64,000 nt of DNA from positions 62,001 through 126,000 of the forward strand of contig NZ_WMEF01000002.1 in assembly GCF_009724685.1 (NCBI RefSeq), given 5' to 3'. This document shows positions 17,932-26,418 of this stretch, piece after piece (positions within the stretch are counted from its first letter, which is position 1; every line of letters starts with the position of its first letter). Position numbers and translations under genes: made by a program. The notes below the pieces were generated by a model. The model saw only the letters and a list, made by a program, of their open reading frames with translations, did no database searches and was not told the origin of the DNA. The stretch comes from Lysinibacillus cavernae (GTDB taxonomy: Bacteria; Bacillota; Bacilli; Bacillales_A; Planococcaceae).

Positions 17932-18537
17932 ATGATGATTGAAAGTATGATCAGTGCCGTACTGCAAGTGATGTTATTTTCAGTACTACCTTTTATTTGG
18001 TGGTTTTGCACAGCGAAAAAAGAACAATCCTTTCTCACATGGCTAGGATTTCAAAAGCCTATTATTATGGATAAGGGAAGGTTCGCCTTGTTTTTTGTCC
18101 TTTCCAGTGTGGTGTTAGTGGTACCAAATACTGCCCTCATCTTGTTCTATATTGATCGCTCCTTAGTAGCAGCAAATCAATTCGCTGGTCTTGGTTTGGC
18201 TGGGGTTATACCAGCTCTTTTCTATGCCATTATTCAAACAGGTTTGTCAGAGGAGATTTTGTTTCGTGGCTTTCTATTGAAAAGGTTAGCTAAGTCTTTT
18301 GGTTTTCATGTGGGCAATTTACTACAAAGTATCGTTTTTGGCTGTGTACATGGAGCTATGTTATGGTCGGCCCTTCCTGTTCTAGTTATTCTGTTAGTGG
18401 TGCTTTCCACAGGGCTTGCAGGTTATGTTATGGGCTGGTTAAATGAGCGGATAGCAGGTGGCTCTATTGTCGCTAGCTGGAGTCTACATAGTATCGTTAA
18501 TTTAATTGCAGCTAGCTTATTTATGTTTAAATTTTGA
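17932..18537 (+). CDS. CPBP-family intramembrane metalloprotease
   Basis: The 201-residue membrane protein has the CAAX-protease/bacteriocin-processing (Abi) motifs: SEEILFRGFLLKRL (EExxxR), then FGCVHGAMLW and a final WSLHSIVN. About six helices are predicted. These enzymes cut membrane peptides; some protect bacteriocin producers. AGGAGGGG precedes the ATG. There is no bacteriocin gene nearby, so a self-immunity role is not supported here. Confidence 0.88.
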   Translation: MMIESMISAVLQVMLFSVLPFIWWFCTAKKEQSFLTWLGFQKPIIMDKGRFALFFVLSSVVLVVPNTALILFYIDRSLVAANQFAGLGLAGVIPALFYAIIQTGLSEEILFRGFLLKRLAKSFGFHVGNLLQSIVFGCVHGAMLWSALPVLVILLVVLSTGLAGYVMGWLNERIAGGSIVASWSLHSIVNLIAASLFMFKF

Positions 18538-18609
18538 CTTATTTGCATTTCTTTGTTGGCACTTGCATAATAGGGCAGAGAAGTTTTTTAGGTGAAGGGA
18601 AGTGCGAGT

Positions 18610-18795
18610 ATGACAGAATGGCCTAAAGGAGTAGCTAAACCAGCGATTCGGGCATTACATGCGGCAGGCTATACAGAAATAAAACAACTGGAAAAAATAG
18701 ACCTTTCCACATTAGCTCATCTTCATGGCATGGGACCGAAAGCGTTAGCGGCGATTGAAGAGGCATTAAAGGAAAGTAGGGAACCTGGTGAATAA
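18610..18795 (+). CDS. Helix-hairpin-helix / RNAP alpha-CTD-like small protein
   Basis: The 61-residue product (MTEWPKGVAKPAIRAL) is a single helix-hairpin-helix unit: AIRALHAAGYTEIKQLEKI then LHGMGPKALAAIEEAL. This matches the fold of the RNA polymerase alpha C-terminal domain and similar mini proteins. ATG 18610 has GAAGGGAAG upstream; a GTG at 18592 overlaps that site. It overlaps the next small gene by 8 bp and so heads a three-gene operon. Confidence 0.75.
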   Translation: MTEWPKGVAKPAIRALHAAGYTEIKQLEKIDLSTLAHLHGMGPKALAAIEEALKESREPGE

Positions 18796-18955
18796 GCTGA
18801 CATTATTTTTACTGGCAATGGTTGTCTACTATATTATCGTTGTATTCCTTATTAGCAAGCTGTTTATTATCCCTATTATGAAAGTGATGGCTCTAATCTT
18901 CTTTGTGGGGGCGGGCTACATTTTTTCTCGTAAAATGCGCAAGAAATTCCAGTAG
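18788..18955 (+). CDS. Small two-helix membrane protein
   Basis: A GTG-started 55-codon frame (MNKLTLFLLAMVVYYIIVV...) overlaps the end of the upstream gene by 8 bp. It encodes two hydrophobic helices joined by a short turn and a basic tail (RKMRKKFQ). The next gene starts 9 bp after it behind AGGAGG. The tight packing supports a real gene; the function is unknown. Confidence 0.7.
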   Translation: MNKLTLFLLAMVVYYIIVVFLISKLFIIPIMKVMALIFFVGAGYIFSRKMRKKFQ

Positions 18956-18963
18956 GAGGCATT

Positions 18964-19596
18964 ATGAAAATTGTTAAACTAACATTCTTTTATTTAGCTA
19001 TTATTTGCTTAGCGATGGCACTGTCATTAGCGGGTGTACGCCTATCCATATCACTCGGCATATTTGCTGTGATTGCGATGGCAATGATTTATCGACATAT
19101 ACATATTTTATATCGAACGAACAATATGGGGCTGGTGGATCAATGGATAAAAAATCGTCGAAAAGAGCCCATATTTGCTGCGCTCTATGCTAATGCTTAT
19201 GGGACGAAAGAGGAACAGATTCATGCTGTCGAAGTCATCATCGAACATTATAAGCAACCAGCCGTAAAATATAATTACCAATTTATTAAGGCAATTATGG
19301 AAGAGAATCTTGGCGCGGCAAAAGTCGCGGCAGCGAAAATGGATAAGGAGCCTTTGGCGAGCTATGCACGATGCTACATTGCCGCCCTTGAAGGCCGTAC
19401 AGCAGAAATGACAAGTGATAAGCTGACACAGCCATGGATGCAACCAGCGATTGAAGCAATATATGCCTCTACATTAAAAGATCAAGCATCATTTCGCCAG
19501 TTTGCAGATGCTAGTATTGAACAAGCTCGCGGCATACAGAAATATGGTTTAATACATAATTTCAGACAGATGGAAAAAGATTTGGTCATTAAATGA
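18964..19596 (+). CDS. Membrane-anchored helical hypothetical protein
   Basis: The 210-residue product has two N-terminal transmembrane helices (residues 5-45) and then a cytoplasmic alpha-helical region of about 150 residues with short repeating helices (EEQIHAVEVIIEHY, EENLGAAKVAAAKM, QASFRQFADASIEQA) that resemble a TPR-like superhelix. It is the last gene of a three-gene run. No family name can be given. Confidence 0.7.
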   Translation: MKIVKLTFFYLAIICLAMALSLAGVRLSISLGIFAVIAMAMIYRHIHILYRTNNMGLVDQWIKNRRKEPIFAALYANAYGTKEEQIHAVEVIIEHYKQPAVKYNYQFIKAIMEENLGAAKVAAAKMDKEPLASYARCYIAALEGRTAEMTSDKLTQPWMQPAIEAIYASTLKDQASFRQFADASIEQARGIQKYGLIHNFRQMEKDLVIK

Positions 19597-19609
19597 TTGG
19601 CACTTTCCT

Positions 19610-19656
19610 GAGGCTACTTCATACCAATAAATTTGGTATCAGGTAGTCTTTTTTAT
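19610..19656 (+). terminator. Rho-independent terminator
   Basis: GGCTACTTCATACC pairs with GGTATCAGGTAGTC with two mismatches, followed by six T. Confidence 0.75.
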
Positions 19657-19703
19657 GAACGACCTTTCAAAGAATAGTTTCGTAGAGCGAATGAGGTGAT
19701 AGA

Positions 19704-20681
19704 ATGTCTAAAATAGATAATATGATGCAGATTTTATGGATGTTAAATACAGGCAGGAAAATCACTGCGAATGAAATAGCTGAAAAATTAGAGATGAATA
19801 TAAGGACTGTTTACCGATATATTGACTCTCTTTCTGCTAGTGGCGTGCCGATTATAGCTGAAGCAGGTCATAATGGGGGGTATACGCTGTTAAATAATTT
19901 CATTAAAAGTCCTCTTCTTTTTGATGTTGATGAGAAAACGGCATTACTTCAGGCTGCTGTTTTTGCAAAAGAAGCTGGGTATTTTTTAGATGATGCATTA
20001 AACCGCGCAACATCAAAGCTAACAATGTTTTCAAATCAAGAGCAAGACATCATGATTAAGCAACATTTAGAAGGCCTTGAAGTAATAAGTCCTGTTGATA
20101 AATCCTCTACTGAGCCGATATTGAAAAAATTAGAAGAAAGTATAGTGAACGAAACTTCCGTTGAAATGGAATACCATACAAGTAATGAAGAGCAATCTAA
20201 ACGTAGGCTTGTTAATCCATATGGCTTGATTTATTGGAATAATAACTGGTATGTTATTGCATTTTGTCAGCTACGGAATGAAATCCGTAGTTTTAGAGTA
20301 GGACGAATTACTAGTATGAATCAAACAGCCACTACCTTTAAACGACCACCACTTTTTTCGGCTAGTGATTTTTTTATGAAAAACCTTCTGCCACAAGAAG
20401 AGGATAAGGGAAAGCTAACGACTTTAATCATAAGTGGTAGGACAAGTACTTTGGATGACTTATGCCAGCACTGGTTTTTAGGTCATCACTTAAAAGAACG
20501 TACTTCAAAGAAAGCAATATTTCTACTAAAGGAAGAAGTAATACATACATATGTTCCTTATTTACTGTTACCCTATGGCAAATCGATTCAAGTAATGGAA
20601 CCAATAAGTTTTAAGCAAAAAATGATTGACATATTATATGACCTTATTATTTTTTATCAAGATGAAAACTTTACTGACTGA
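19704..20681 (+). CDS. HTH/WYL-domain transcriptional regulator
   Basis: This 325-residue protein has an N-terminal HTH_11 winged helix (TANEIAEKLEMNIRTVYRYIDSL), a central WYL domain (YGLIYWNNNWYVIAFCQLRNEIRSFRVGRI, residues about 170-205) and a WCX extension. WYL regulators bind small ligands or nucleic acids. GAGGTGA precedes the ATG. The next gene, a DJ-1/PfpI protein, follows after its terminator in the same direction and is the likely target. Confidence 0.87.
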   Translation: MSKIDNMMQILWMLNTGRKITANEIAEKLEMNIRTVYRYIDSLSASGVPIIAEAGHNGGYTLLNNFIKSPLLFDVDEKTALLQAAVFAKEAGYFLDDALNRATSKLTMFSNQEQDIMIKQHLEGLEVISPVDKSSTEPILKKLEESIVNETSVEMEYHTSNEEQSKRRLVNPYGLIYWNNNWYVIAFCQLRNEIRSFRVGRITSMNQTATTFKRPPLFSASDFFMKNLLPQEEDKGKLTTLIISGRTSTLDDLCQHWFLGHHLKERTSKKAIFLLKEEVIHTYVPYLLLPYGKSIQVMEPISFKQKMIDILYDLIIFYQDENFTD

Positions 20682-20705
20682 GACTGTCAGTGAAGTTTTT
20701 TTATA
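20665..20705 (+). terminator. Rho-independent terminator
   Basis: AACTTTACTGAC and GTCAGTGAAGTT pair with one mismatch and are followed by seven T. The stem includes the last codons of the WYL regulator. Confidence 0.85.
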
Positions 20706-20747
20706 ATAGGGTGTATCGTTTCATTCATTGTAAAAAGGAGGGTTATT

Positions 20748-21377
20748 ATGGATACAAAAAAAGTATATTTTTATGTATTTGATACGATGGCAGACTGGGA
20801 GGTGGGCTATTTAATAGCCGAATTAAACTCAGGAAGGTATTTTAAAAAGGGAATTGTACCTTTAGAGGTGATTACGGTAGGGATCGATACAAGTCCTGTT
20901 CATACGATGGGAGGAATCAACATACTACCTACTATTTCTATTGAAGAATGTGAATTAAGAAGTGCAGATATTCTTATTCTGCCTGGAGGCAATACATGGC
21001 TAGAAGCCATCCATGAACCTATATTGAATAAAGTATCTAATGCTTTAAAAGAAGGAGTTTTGGTTGCTGCGATTTGTGGAGCGACTTTTGGTTTGGCAAA
21101 GGTAGGTTTACTCAATGCAAGAAGGCATACAAGCAACAATCTAGACTATTTGAAAATGATTTGTCCTCGTTACCTTGGTGAACAATATTACGAAATGGAG
21201 CCTGCCGTAACGGATGGGAATCTAGTTACTGCATCAGGTATAGCCCCGCTTGAATTTGCTATGCATGTATTGAGGGTTTTAGATGTATTTACACCAGCAA
21301 CATTACATGCGTGGTTCAATCTTTATCAGACGCATGACTCAAACTATTTTTTTGAATTAATGAATTCTCTTAAATAG
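20748..21377 (+). CDS. DJ-1/PfpI family protein
   Basis: The 209-residue protein has the glutamine-amidotransferase-like fold of DJ-1/PfpI. The nucleophile elbow is VAAICGATFGLAKVGLL (Cys about 107), and the N-terminal ADILILPGGNTW carries the upstream glycine motif. A histidine follows in ARRHTSNN. Relatives act as glyoxalase-like or cysteine hydrolase enzymes. AAGGAGGG precedes the ATG. It is paired with the WYL regulator upstream. Confidence 0.85.
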   Translation: MDTKKVYFYVFDTMADWEVGYLIAELNSGRYFKKGIVPLEVITVGIDTSPVHTMGGINILPTISIEECELRSADILILPGGNTWLEAIHEPILNKVSNALKEGVLVAAICGATFGLAKVGLLNARRHTSNNLDYLKMICPRYLGEQYYEMEPAVTDGNLVTASGIAPLEFAMHVLRVLDVFTPATLHAWFNLYQTHDSNYFFELMNSLK

Positions 21378-21396
21378 CGAGCTGTCCTATTGTAAT

Positions 21397-21430
21397 AAGA
21401 GCATGTTGTATTTTAACAACATGCTCTTTC
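21397..21430. terminator. Terminator between converging genes
   Basis: AAGAGCATGTTGT and ACAACATGCTCTTT form a perfect stem over a short loop. Confidence 0.85.
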
Positions 21431-21448
21431 GCATAACAAAGAGAATCA

Positions 21449-21946
21449 CTATCGCTTTTTTTCTAACAATATACCTCGTATGATGCTAGCACTGAAGATT
21501 CCACATAATATGAAAAGAAATAGGTACGCATGCCATTGCTGTAAAATACGATCGCGTCCTAATGCCACAGTGAGGTCATTGAAAAGGGAGTAGGTAAAAT
21601 ACAATAAAATACTATTTTTTATGAGACAAAAAGTAATGATGCCATTTTGTCGTTGTTTATGTGACAGTGGTGCTTTCTTTTTTCGTATGACAGGATAAGC
21701 AGCTTTCATTTCTAAATAGTGTAATAGTAAAAATAACATGAGTGCGATAAAGGGTAAATAAAAAATAGCGATTTTAGGTCCAAGCTGGGCATGATCACTC
21801 GTAAAGCTTTGTAGTACAGGTATTGTTGCAGGAAGCTTTTGATATTGGATGACTGTCGCTGTAATGCCAGCTATAAAAATAGTCGCCATTATGACAGTTA
21901 ACTGGTGACAAAAGCGTGGTGTTGGTGTTTTTTGTTGTGTATGCAT
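21449..21946 (-). CDS. Four-helix membrane protein, DUF1648-like
   Basis: The 165-residue protein has four predicted transmembrane helices. The segment after the first helix (YQKLPATIPVLQSF) resembles the YxxLPxxIPxHF motif of DUF1648 proteins, membrane proteins often linked to bacteriocin or envelope functions. The match is partial, so the family call is tentative. GAGGGGCAAGG lies just upstream of the ATG. Confidence 0.6.
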   Translation of the reverse strand: MHTQQKTPTPRFCHQLTVIMATIFIAGITATVIQYQKLPATIPVLQSFTSDHAQLGPKIAIFYLPFIALMLFLLLHYLEMKAAYPVIRKKKAPLSHKQRQNGIITFCLIKNSILLYFTYSLFNDLTVALGRDRILQQWHAYLFLFILCGIFSASIIRGILLEKKR

Positions 21947-22038
21947 CCTTGCCCCTCATTTCCATCATCATTCAAAATAACAATCTGTTATACTGTATCA
22001 TAGAAAGATTGCTTTTGTGTTAGAGAAAGAAGGATAGT

Positions 22039-22779
22039 ATGGAATATTTATTGTTTTTACTAATTGGCATCATCGGGAATGTGATTGGTACGTTAGTTGG
22101 TGGTGGGGGTTTAATTACTTTACCAACCATGATGCTAATGGGGGTACCTGTCCATTCGGCCATTGGCGCTAACAAAGTGTCCAATATGGTGAGTGCCTTT
22201 TCTAGCTTTTATTCGATTTATAAACGAAAAGAAATAGCTTGGGCAGAAATGCGTGCTGTCTTACTGGTATCCTTGATTGGAGGTACATTTGGGGGGCTTT
22301 TCGCTTCGTTGATGAGTAGTCAATCATTGACGTTTATAGCCATTATATTATTGGGCTTTGCTCTTGTTATGTCCTTTATGGGTGGGGCTGACTTTGGTGA
22401 CAATGAGCGTTTTACTATGAATCGAATAAACGGTCCAATCCTTCTTGGAGTTGGCTTTTATGATGGTATGTTTGGCCCTGGCAGTAGTACATTGGCGCTT
22501 TATACATATGCCCATGAGAAGATTTCCTATATTAAAGCGGTGGGGCTATCAAGAGTAGGCGTATTTGCCATGTGTTCGGGAGCAGCGATTACGTATATTG
22601 CTACGGGGAAAATTGAATGGCCGTTAACGCTTATTTTAATGGTCGGCTCTACGATTGGTGCACAAATTGGCATCGTCCTAGCGAGAAAAGTGAATGCCAA
22701 GCAAGTGAAGCTTTTACTACGTATTGTCACGATTGTCCTCATCGTACAGCTTGTCTATGATTTTATCCACCAGCTCTAG
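22039..22779 (+). CDS. TSUP-family (TauE/SafE) membrane transporter
   Basis: The 246-residue protein has about eight transmembrane helices and the family's repeated glycine motif GTLVGGGGLITLPTMMLMG plus AIGANKVSN near the N terminus and GVGFYDGMFGPGSSTLAL in the second half. Members move organosulfur anions such as sulfite, or are uncharacterised. AGAAAGAAGGA lies before the ATG. The stop codon is part of the ribosome site of the next gene, so the two are co-transcribed. Confidence 0.9.
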   Translation: MEYLLFLLIGIIGNVIGTLVGGGGLITLPTMMLMGVPVHSAIGANKVSNMVSAFSSFYSIYKRKEIAWAEMRAVLLVSLIGGTFGGLFASLMSSQSLTFIAIILLGFALVMSFMGGADFGDNERFTMNRINGPILLGVGFYDGMFGPGSSTLALYTYAHEKISYIKAVGLSRVGVFAMCSGAAITYIATGKIEWPLTLILMVGSTIGAQIGIVLARKVNAKQVKLLLRIVTIVLIVQLVYDFIHQL

Positions 22780-22791
22780 GAGGCGATTGTC

Positions 22792-23739
22792 CTGTTTGAA
22801 GTTACACCATACCCAACCTTTTCGTGGTCGTTATCGCGTCATAAAACGCTAACAAGCTGCGCCCGTAAATATGGCTATGAATACTATTTTTCACATAATG
22901 GATGGCTCAGCTATAATGTGGAGCCCTATCACCAGTATGTTTATCGCTTAAAAAAGTTACAGTCTATGCCTATTTTATTTGGGCAAATTGTCCACCGATT
23001 TATTGAGCAAGCGATTAATGATTATATACAAACTGGTAAGATGCCTACAGTAGAGGAGCTAATTCATTGGGCACGAGGGCAGCTGAATGCAGCTTTTATT
23101 GACTCTACACGCCACCTCGAATTGTGGAGACAAAAGCCTAATAAATACTATATGATGCAGGAAATTTACTATAATGGCACACTTGCTCCTGAACTTGTAC
23201 AGGACTATAAAGAGCGTTTACGGTTAGTCTTTGAGCATTTTTTAATGAGTGAAACATTCCAGCAAATTACTGCACAAAAAGGCTCACTCCGTATCGGAGA
23301 ACCAGAACAATTCCGCTCCATGAAAATCGATGGCATTCAAGTGTTTGTCGTCATGGACTTTCATTATTATGATGACTTGGCGGATAAATGGGTCATTGTT
23401 GACTGGAAGACAGGTGGGGAATCTGATGATGACCGCCAGCAATTAGCGCTCTATGCCTACTATGTTCAGCAAAAATATCGTGTATCATTGGAGCAAATCG
23501 AGGTCTATAACGAATATTTATTAACAGGAAAACGCAAGAAATATGTTTTTACCGACTTCGATATGAATACTATTTTGCATACGTTTCAGCGCAGTATAAT
23601 AGAAATGAAAAAGTACCAAGCAGACATTTTCTCCAATGAGCCCGTAGACCTCGAAGACTTTGAACAAACCCAAGTAAAATGGCATTGTCGTGGCTGTAAT
23701 TTTCGAGAATTGTGTGAGCACATTTTAGAGAGAAAATGA
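22792..23739 (+). CDS. RecB/Cas4-like PD-(D/E)XK nuclease with Fe-S cysteines, probable CTG start
   Basis: The nuclease core is visible as MDFHYYDD and WVIVDWKTGG, the D...(D/E)XK site of RecB-family exonucleases. A QxxxY-like QLALYAYYV follows. The C terminus has WHCRGCNFRELC, three cysteines of a 4Fe-4S site (CxxCx5C). The fourth cysteine (TSCARKYG) lies upstream of the first conventional in-frame start (GTG 22918), so the real start must be earlier. The only codon with good spacing to AGGAGG (22778-22783) is CTG at 22792, giving 315 residues (FEVTPYPTFSW...). The frame between the TAG of the upstream gene and 22918 has no ATG, GTG or TTG earlier. Likely DNA repair or processing. Confidence 0.85.
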   Translation: MFEVTPYPTFSWSLSRHKTLTSCARKYGYEYYFSHNGWLSYNVEPYHQYVYRLKKLQSMPILFGQIVHRFIEQAINDYIQTGKMPTVEELIHWARGQLNAAFIDSTRHLELWRQKPNKYYMMQEIYYNGTLAPELVQDYKERLRLVFEHFLMSETFQQITAQKGSLRIGEPEQFRSMKIDGIQVFVVMDFHYYDDLADKWVIVDWKTGGESDDDRQQLALYAYYVQQKYRVSLEQIEVYNEYLLTGKRKKYVFTDFDMNTILHTFQRSIIEMKKYQADIFSNEPVDLEDFEQTQVKWHCRGCNFRELCEHILERK

Positions 23740-23789
23740 AGAGAGTGACTAATTTCACTCAGATTTGACTGTGGTATGTAAGGAAGAAT

Positions 23790-23831
23790 AAAAGGTGGTG
23801 CTTCTTACTAATAAAAGAAGACCACCTTTTA
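23790..23831. terminator. Bidirectional terminator
   Basis: AAAAGGTGGTGCTTCTT and AGAAGACCACCTTTTA pair around ACTAATAAA. It lies between two converging genes. Confidence 0.85.
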
Positions 23832-23841
23832 TAGGCGATTT

Positions 23842-24888
23842 CTAGTTTAATTTTCTTAACTGAACAATATGCCAATAGGTAAAGCATCTCCATACCCATT
23901 CTACTGGACCGTAGTTGAAAAATTTTAACCACACATTGCTCATAATTATTTGAATGACCCATGTGAAAATACACAAACCATAAATGATGATTGATGGAGA
24001 AAAATGATGAATGAACATCGGTAGAATAAATATTCCTACTACTGTTTGACCTAAATAATTGCTCATGGCCATTCTTCCATAAGCTTGTAATGGGTAAAGA
24101 ATAGCACGACCATTTTTGTTCTTTAACAACAATAAGATTAACAGAATGTAAGTTAGCATTAATGGCAATTGCGATATTATTAATAAAATATGGGCTGGCT
24201 TATGGTCAGTTATCATGAACTGCGCAGTAACGGAAATAACAGAAATACTCCCAAAAACGATTAGCAACCATTTATGAAGGGGTGGACGAGTTTGGAGTTT
24301 TGAAAGAGCATCCATTTTCATTAAAGTGAAGCCTTCTATGAAATAGACTAAAAATGATGTTAAAGCAGTGATTAGTAATAGGGCATCTAATGTAGGAGGC
24401 ATATTTGTCTTTCCACCATACAACCAATCATAGGCAGAAACATTAACTAGTATGCCTATCATATGCAAACTAAAAGTGATGATAAACAAAGCTTTAGAAG
24501 GGATTTTATGCAAAGCAAATAGTACTAATCCGACCAAAGCATAAGGTAGCAATACGTCTCCACCCCAAACTTGAGCATGAAGCAATCCTATCACCGCTAA
24601 TACAACCATCCGGCGAATAAAAAGCAGGGATGGTTTTCCATTATGATTGGCACGCTTTATGAAAATAGCTGCGCCAGCTCCAAATAAAAGGGAAAATATA
24701 GCATAGAACTTTCCGGTGACTAAAATATCAATCCAATTACCAGTAGGTAAGAGGGTACTGTCGATACCTGCCCTTTGTATAAAATTAAATATATTTACTA
24801 AGAAAATACCTATTAAGGCAAATCCTCTAATTATATCAAGCTCATATATTCTATTTTGCCTGAATGATTGTTCTTTCTGTGAATTCAT
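23842..24888 (-). CDS. DUF418 (YeiB-like) membrane protein
   Basis: The 348-residue protein has about nine transmembrane helices. It starts with YELDIIRGFALIGIFLVNI, typical of the YeiB/acyltransferase-3-like group, and the DUF418 end is marked by AYGRMAMSNYLGQTVVGIFIL. Members are uncharacterised and are suspected to act in lipid or envelope metabolism. AAAGGGGC precedes the ATG. It is transcribed alone. Confidence 0.85.
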   Translation of the reverse strand: MNSQKEQSFRQNRIYELDIIRGFALIGIFLVNIFNFIQRAGIDSTLLPTGNWIDILVTGKFYAIFSLLFGAGAAIFIKRANHNGKPSLLFIRRMVVLAVIGLLHAQVWGGDVLLPYALVGLVLFALHKIPSKALFIITFSLHMIGILVNVSAYDWLYGGKTNMPPTLDALLLITALTSFLVYFIEGFTLMKMDALSKLQTRPPLHKWLLIVFGSISVISVTAQFMITDHKPAHILLIISQLPLMLTYILLILLLLKNKNGRAILYPLQAYGRMAMSNYLGQTVVGIFILPMFIHHFSPSIIIYGLCIFTWVIQIIMSNVWLKFFNYGPVEWVWRCFTYWHIVQLRKLN

Positions 24889-25115
24889 TTGTTAAGCCCC
24901 TTTCTGCATGTGTTATCATAAATTTTTAACATTACACCTATTTTACTTAAACCTTACATAATCCTTAAAACCATAATTGTTAGAAAGAAAAAGACCACTC
25001 CATTAGTGAAGTGAATTCAAACAGTGGTCACAGTAATAGTTTTTGATACATAAAGGTAATATGGGGAGAAAATAAAGATTTTGATGTTACTTGAAACATT
25101 GTGAAAGGGTGATTT

Positions 25116-25225
25116 AAGTATCAAGTTGATATCTTTTCTAATGAGCCCACTTCGTGCAAACGCAAGAAAAATGGTATTGTCGTAGCTGAATTTTTAGAGA
25201 TTTGTGTGAGCAGAAATGAGTTGAA
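25116..25225 (+). pseudogene. Decayed partial copy of the 3' end of the RecB-like nuclease gene
   Basis: AAGTATCAAG...TTTTCTAATGAGCCC at 25116-25147 matches 23611-23643 (AAGTACCAAG...TTCTCCAATGAGCCC), and AATGGTATTGTCGTAGCTG followed by TTTTTAGAGATTTGTGTGAGCA matches the end encoding WHCRGCNFRELCEH, with point changes and a roughly 12-bp deletion between the blocks. It is a duplicated, decayed 3' fragment about 1.5 kb downstream of the intact gene. The rest of 24889-25115 shows only promoter-like AT-rich DNA. Confidence 0.75.
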
Positions 25226-25227
25226 AA

Positions 25228-25656
25228 ATGATGGATTATTTTGAACGTGTAATAAGGCTGAAAGATATGGAAGTATGGGATATTCGATTTGGGAAAGCTA
25301 TTTATCGCATGTTTATTCTAGATGAAAACCGAGCTACTGAAAGCAAGGATTTGAATTTATCTCCAAACGAGCAAGTATTTGAGGAAGATTTAAGAGAGAA
25401 TTTAATTACCGTTAAAGTTTACTCTGAACAACCTGTGAAAGCAGCGCATATCACGTTAATTGATCAGTTTTCTAAGCAACTAACGGATCATGTGGCATTA
25501 GCCCATTGTGACGTAGTTCTTACATTTTATACTGGCAAAATTGATGATGCATTGAAGGAGATTTTTAAGGCTATTTATCAGTTAGAGTTTGAACAATTAC
25601 CCTTACAGCATCTGTCACATTTTAACCAAGATTTTATCAACATTACCCCACCATAA
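25228..25656 (+). CDS. Hypothetical protein, 142 residues
   Basis: The product is an acidic soluble alpha/beta protein (MMDYFERVIRLKDMEVWDIRF...). No signal, membrane helix or known motif is seen. It lies directly after the nuclease-gene relic and has only a weak ribosome site, so its translation signal may have been rearranged. A terminator follows. Length and composition look like a real protein. Confidence 0.6.
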   Translation: MMDYFERVIRLKDMEVWDIRFGKAIYRMFILDENRATESKDLNLSPNEQVFEEDLRENLITVKVYSEQPVKAAHITLIDQFSKQLTDHVALAHCDVVLTFYTGKIDDALKEIFKAIYQLEFEQLPLQHLSHFNQDFINITPP

Positions 25657-25678
25657 ATTGCACCAATTGTTCGCTAGT

Positions 25679-25738
25679 AATGAAGCAGGAGATCAAAAGA
25701 GACGATTTAGTCGAAATGATCAACTGCTTCATTTTTTA
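25679..25738 (+). terminator. Rho-independent terminator
   Basis: AATGAAGCAG and CTGCTTCATT pair, with an inner GATC/GATC pair, and TTTTTT follows. Confidence 0.7.
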
Positions 25739-25828
25739 TATGAAATGTTAGCATAAAGTCGAGTAAATCATCATATATAAGAAAAGCATCATATAAAGAA
25801 CGTATCATACCTTACGAGGGGGTTGGAT

Positions 25829-25960
25829 ATGGATAAACAAATGTCAATGTTTGATCTTGTGGAACGACCAATGAAAAAGCCAACTGAAGATTTTAATAAA
25901 ACGGTTGATAAGAAGAATGTCGTGACACCCCGAAAGATAGGGTATATTGTGCAAAGGTAA
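25829..25960 (+). CDS. Small hypothetical protein, 43 residues
   Basis: ATG at 25829 lies behind GAGGGGGT at a good distance. The product (MDKQMSMFDLVERPMKKPTE...) is charged and soluble. The size and the MxMFDL start recall small orphan proteins of bacilli, but no family is recognised. Confidence 0.5.
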   Translation: MDKQMSMFDLVERPMKKPTEDFNKTVDKKNVVTPRKIGYIVQR

Positions 25961-26084
25961 TGCTCATACATTCTTACTCAGTGTGGATTTATCAATTTAT
26001 GCTTAAGCTGAATTTGCATTTTTGATCAATTTGTATTAAATTGTAGTAAGCTATTGATTGTTTTTAGAGAGGAGGCGAAAAGCC

Positions 26085-26237
26085 ATGGAAACTGTTTTCA
26101 GAAGAACCGCCATTGAAGTAAAAACATTTTTACAAATAGAAGATGTATGCTCAAAGGGACCAGTCTGTGATTTTTTAAGAAAACACCATATTGAACTCAG
26201 TAACCGGAAGCTTTTTGCCTTTGTATATCATTCGTGA
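26085..26237 (+). CDS. Small hypothetical protein, 50 residues
   Basis: ATG at 26085 has a strong GAGGAGG 10 bp upstream, and a terminator follows the stop by 34 bp, so a complete transcription unit is visible. The product (METVFRRTAIEVKTFLQ...) has two cysteines five apart (CSKGPVC) and is soluble. No family is recognised. Confidence 0.6.
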   Translation: METVFRRTAIEVKTFLQIEDVCSKGPVCDFLRKHHIELSNRKLFAFVYHS

Positions 26238-26271
26238 AAAATGCATTGTGAAACGATACAAAGAAATTTCT

Positions 26272-26298
26272 AGACGCCGGTTTGATGGCGTCTTTTTT
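26272..26298 (+). terminator. Rho-independent terminator
   Basis: AGACGCC and GGCGTCT pair over GGTTTGAT and are followed by TTTTTT. Confidence 0.8.
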
Positions 26299-26375
26299 GT
26301 TGTGATTGAATATTGAAAGGGTGAGACTATTGCTGAAAAAATTAAGGCAATTTAGGAATGTTTCAGTGTGCCAAT

Positions 26376-26406
26376 CGCTTCTAATTTAGCAAAATAATTA
26401 GAAGCG
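26376..26406 (+). promoter_or_regulatory. 11-bp inverted repeat overlapping the MFS gene's ribosome site
   Basis: CGCTTCTAATT (26376-26386) and AATTAGAAGCG (26396-26406) are perfect complements around a 9-nt loop. The right arm runs into GCGAGGA, the ribosome site of the gene starting at 26419. It could be an operator or an RNA hairpin that limits translation. Confidence 0.6.
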
Positions 26407-26418
26407 AGGAATTCTAAC

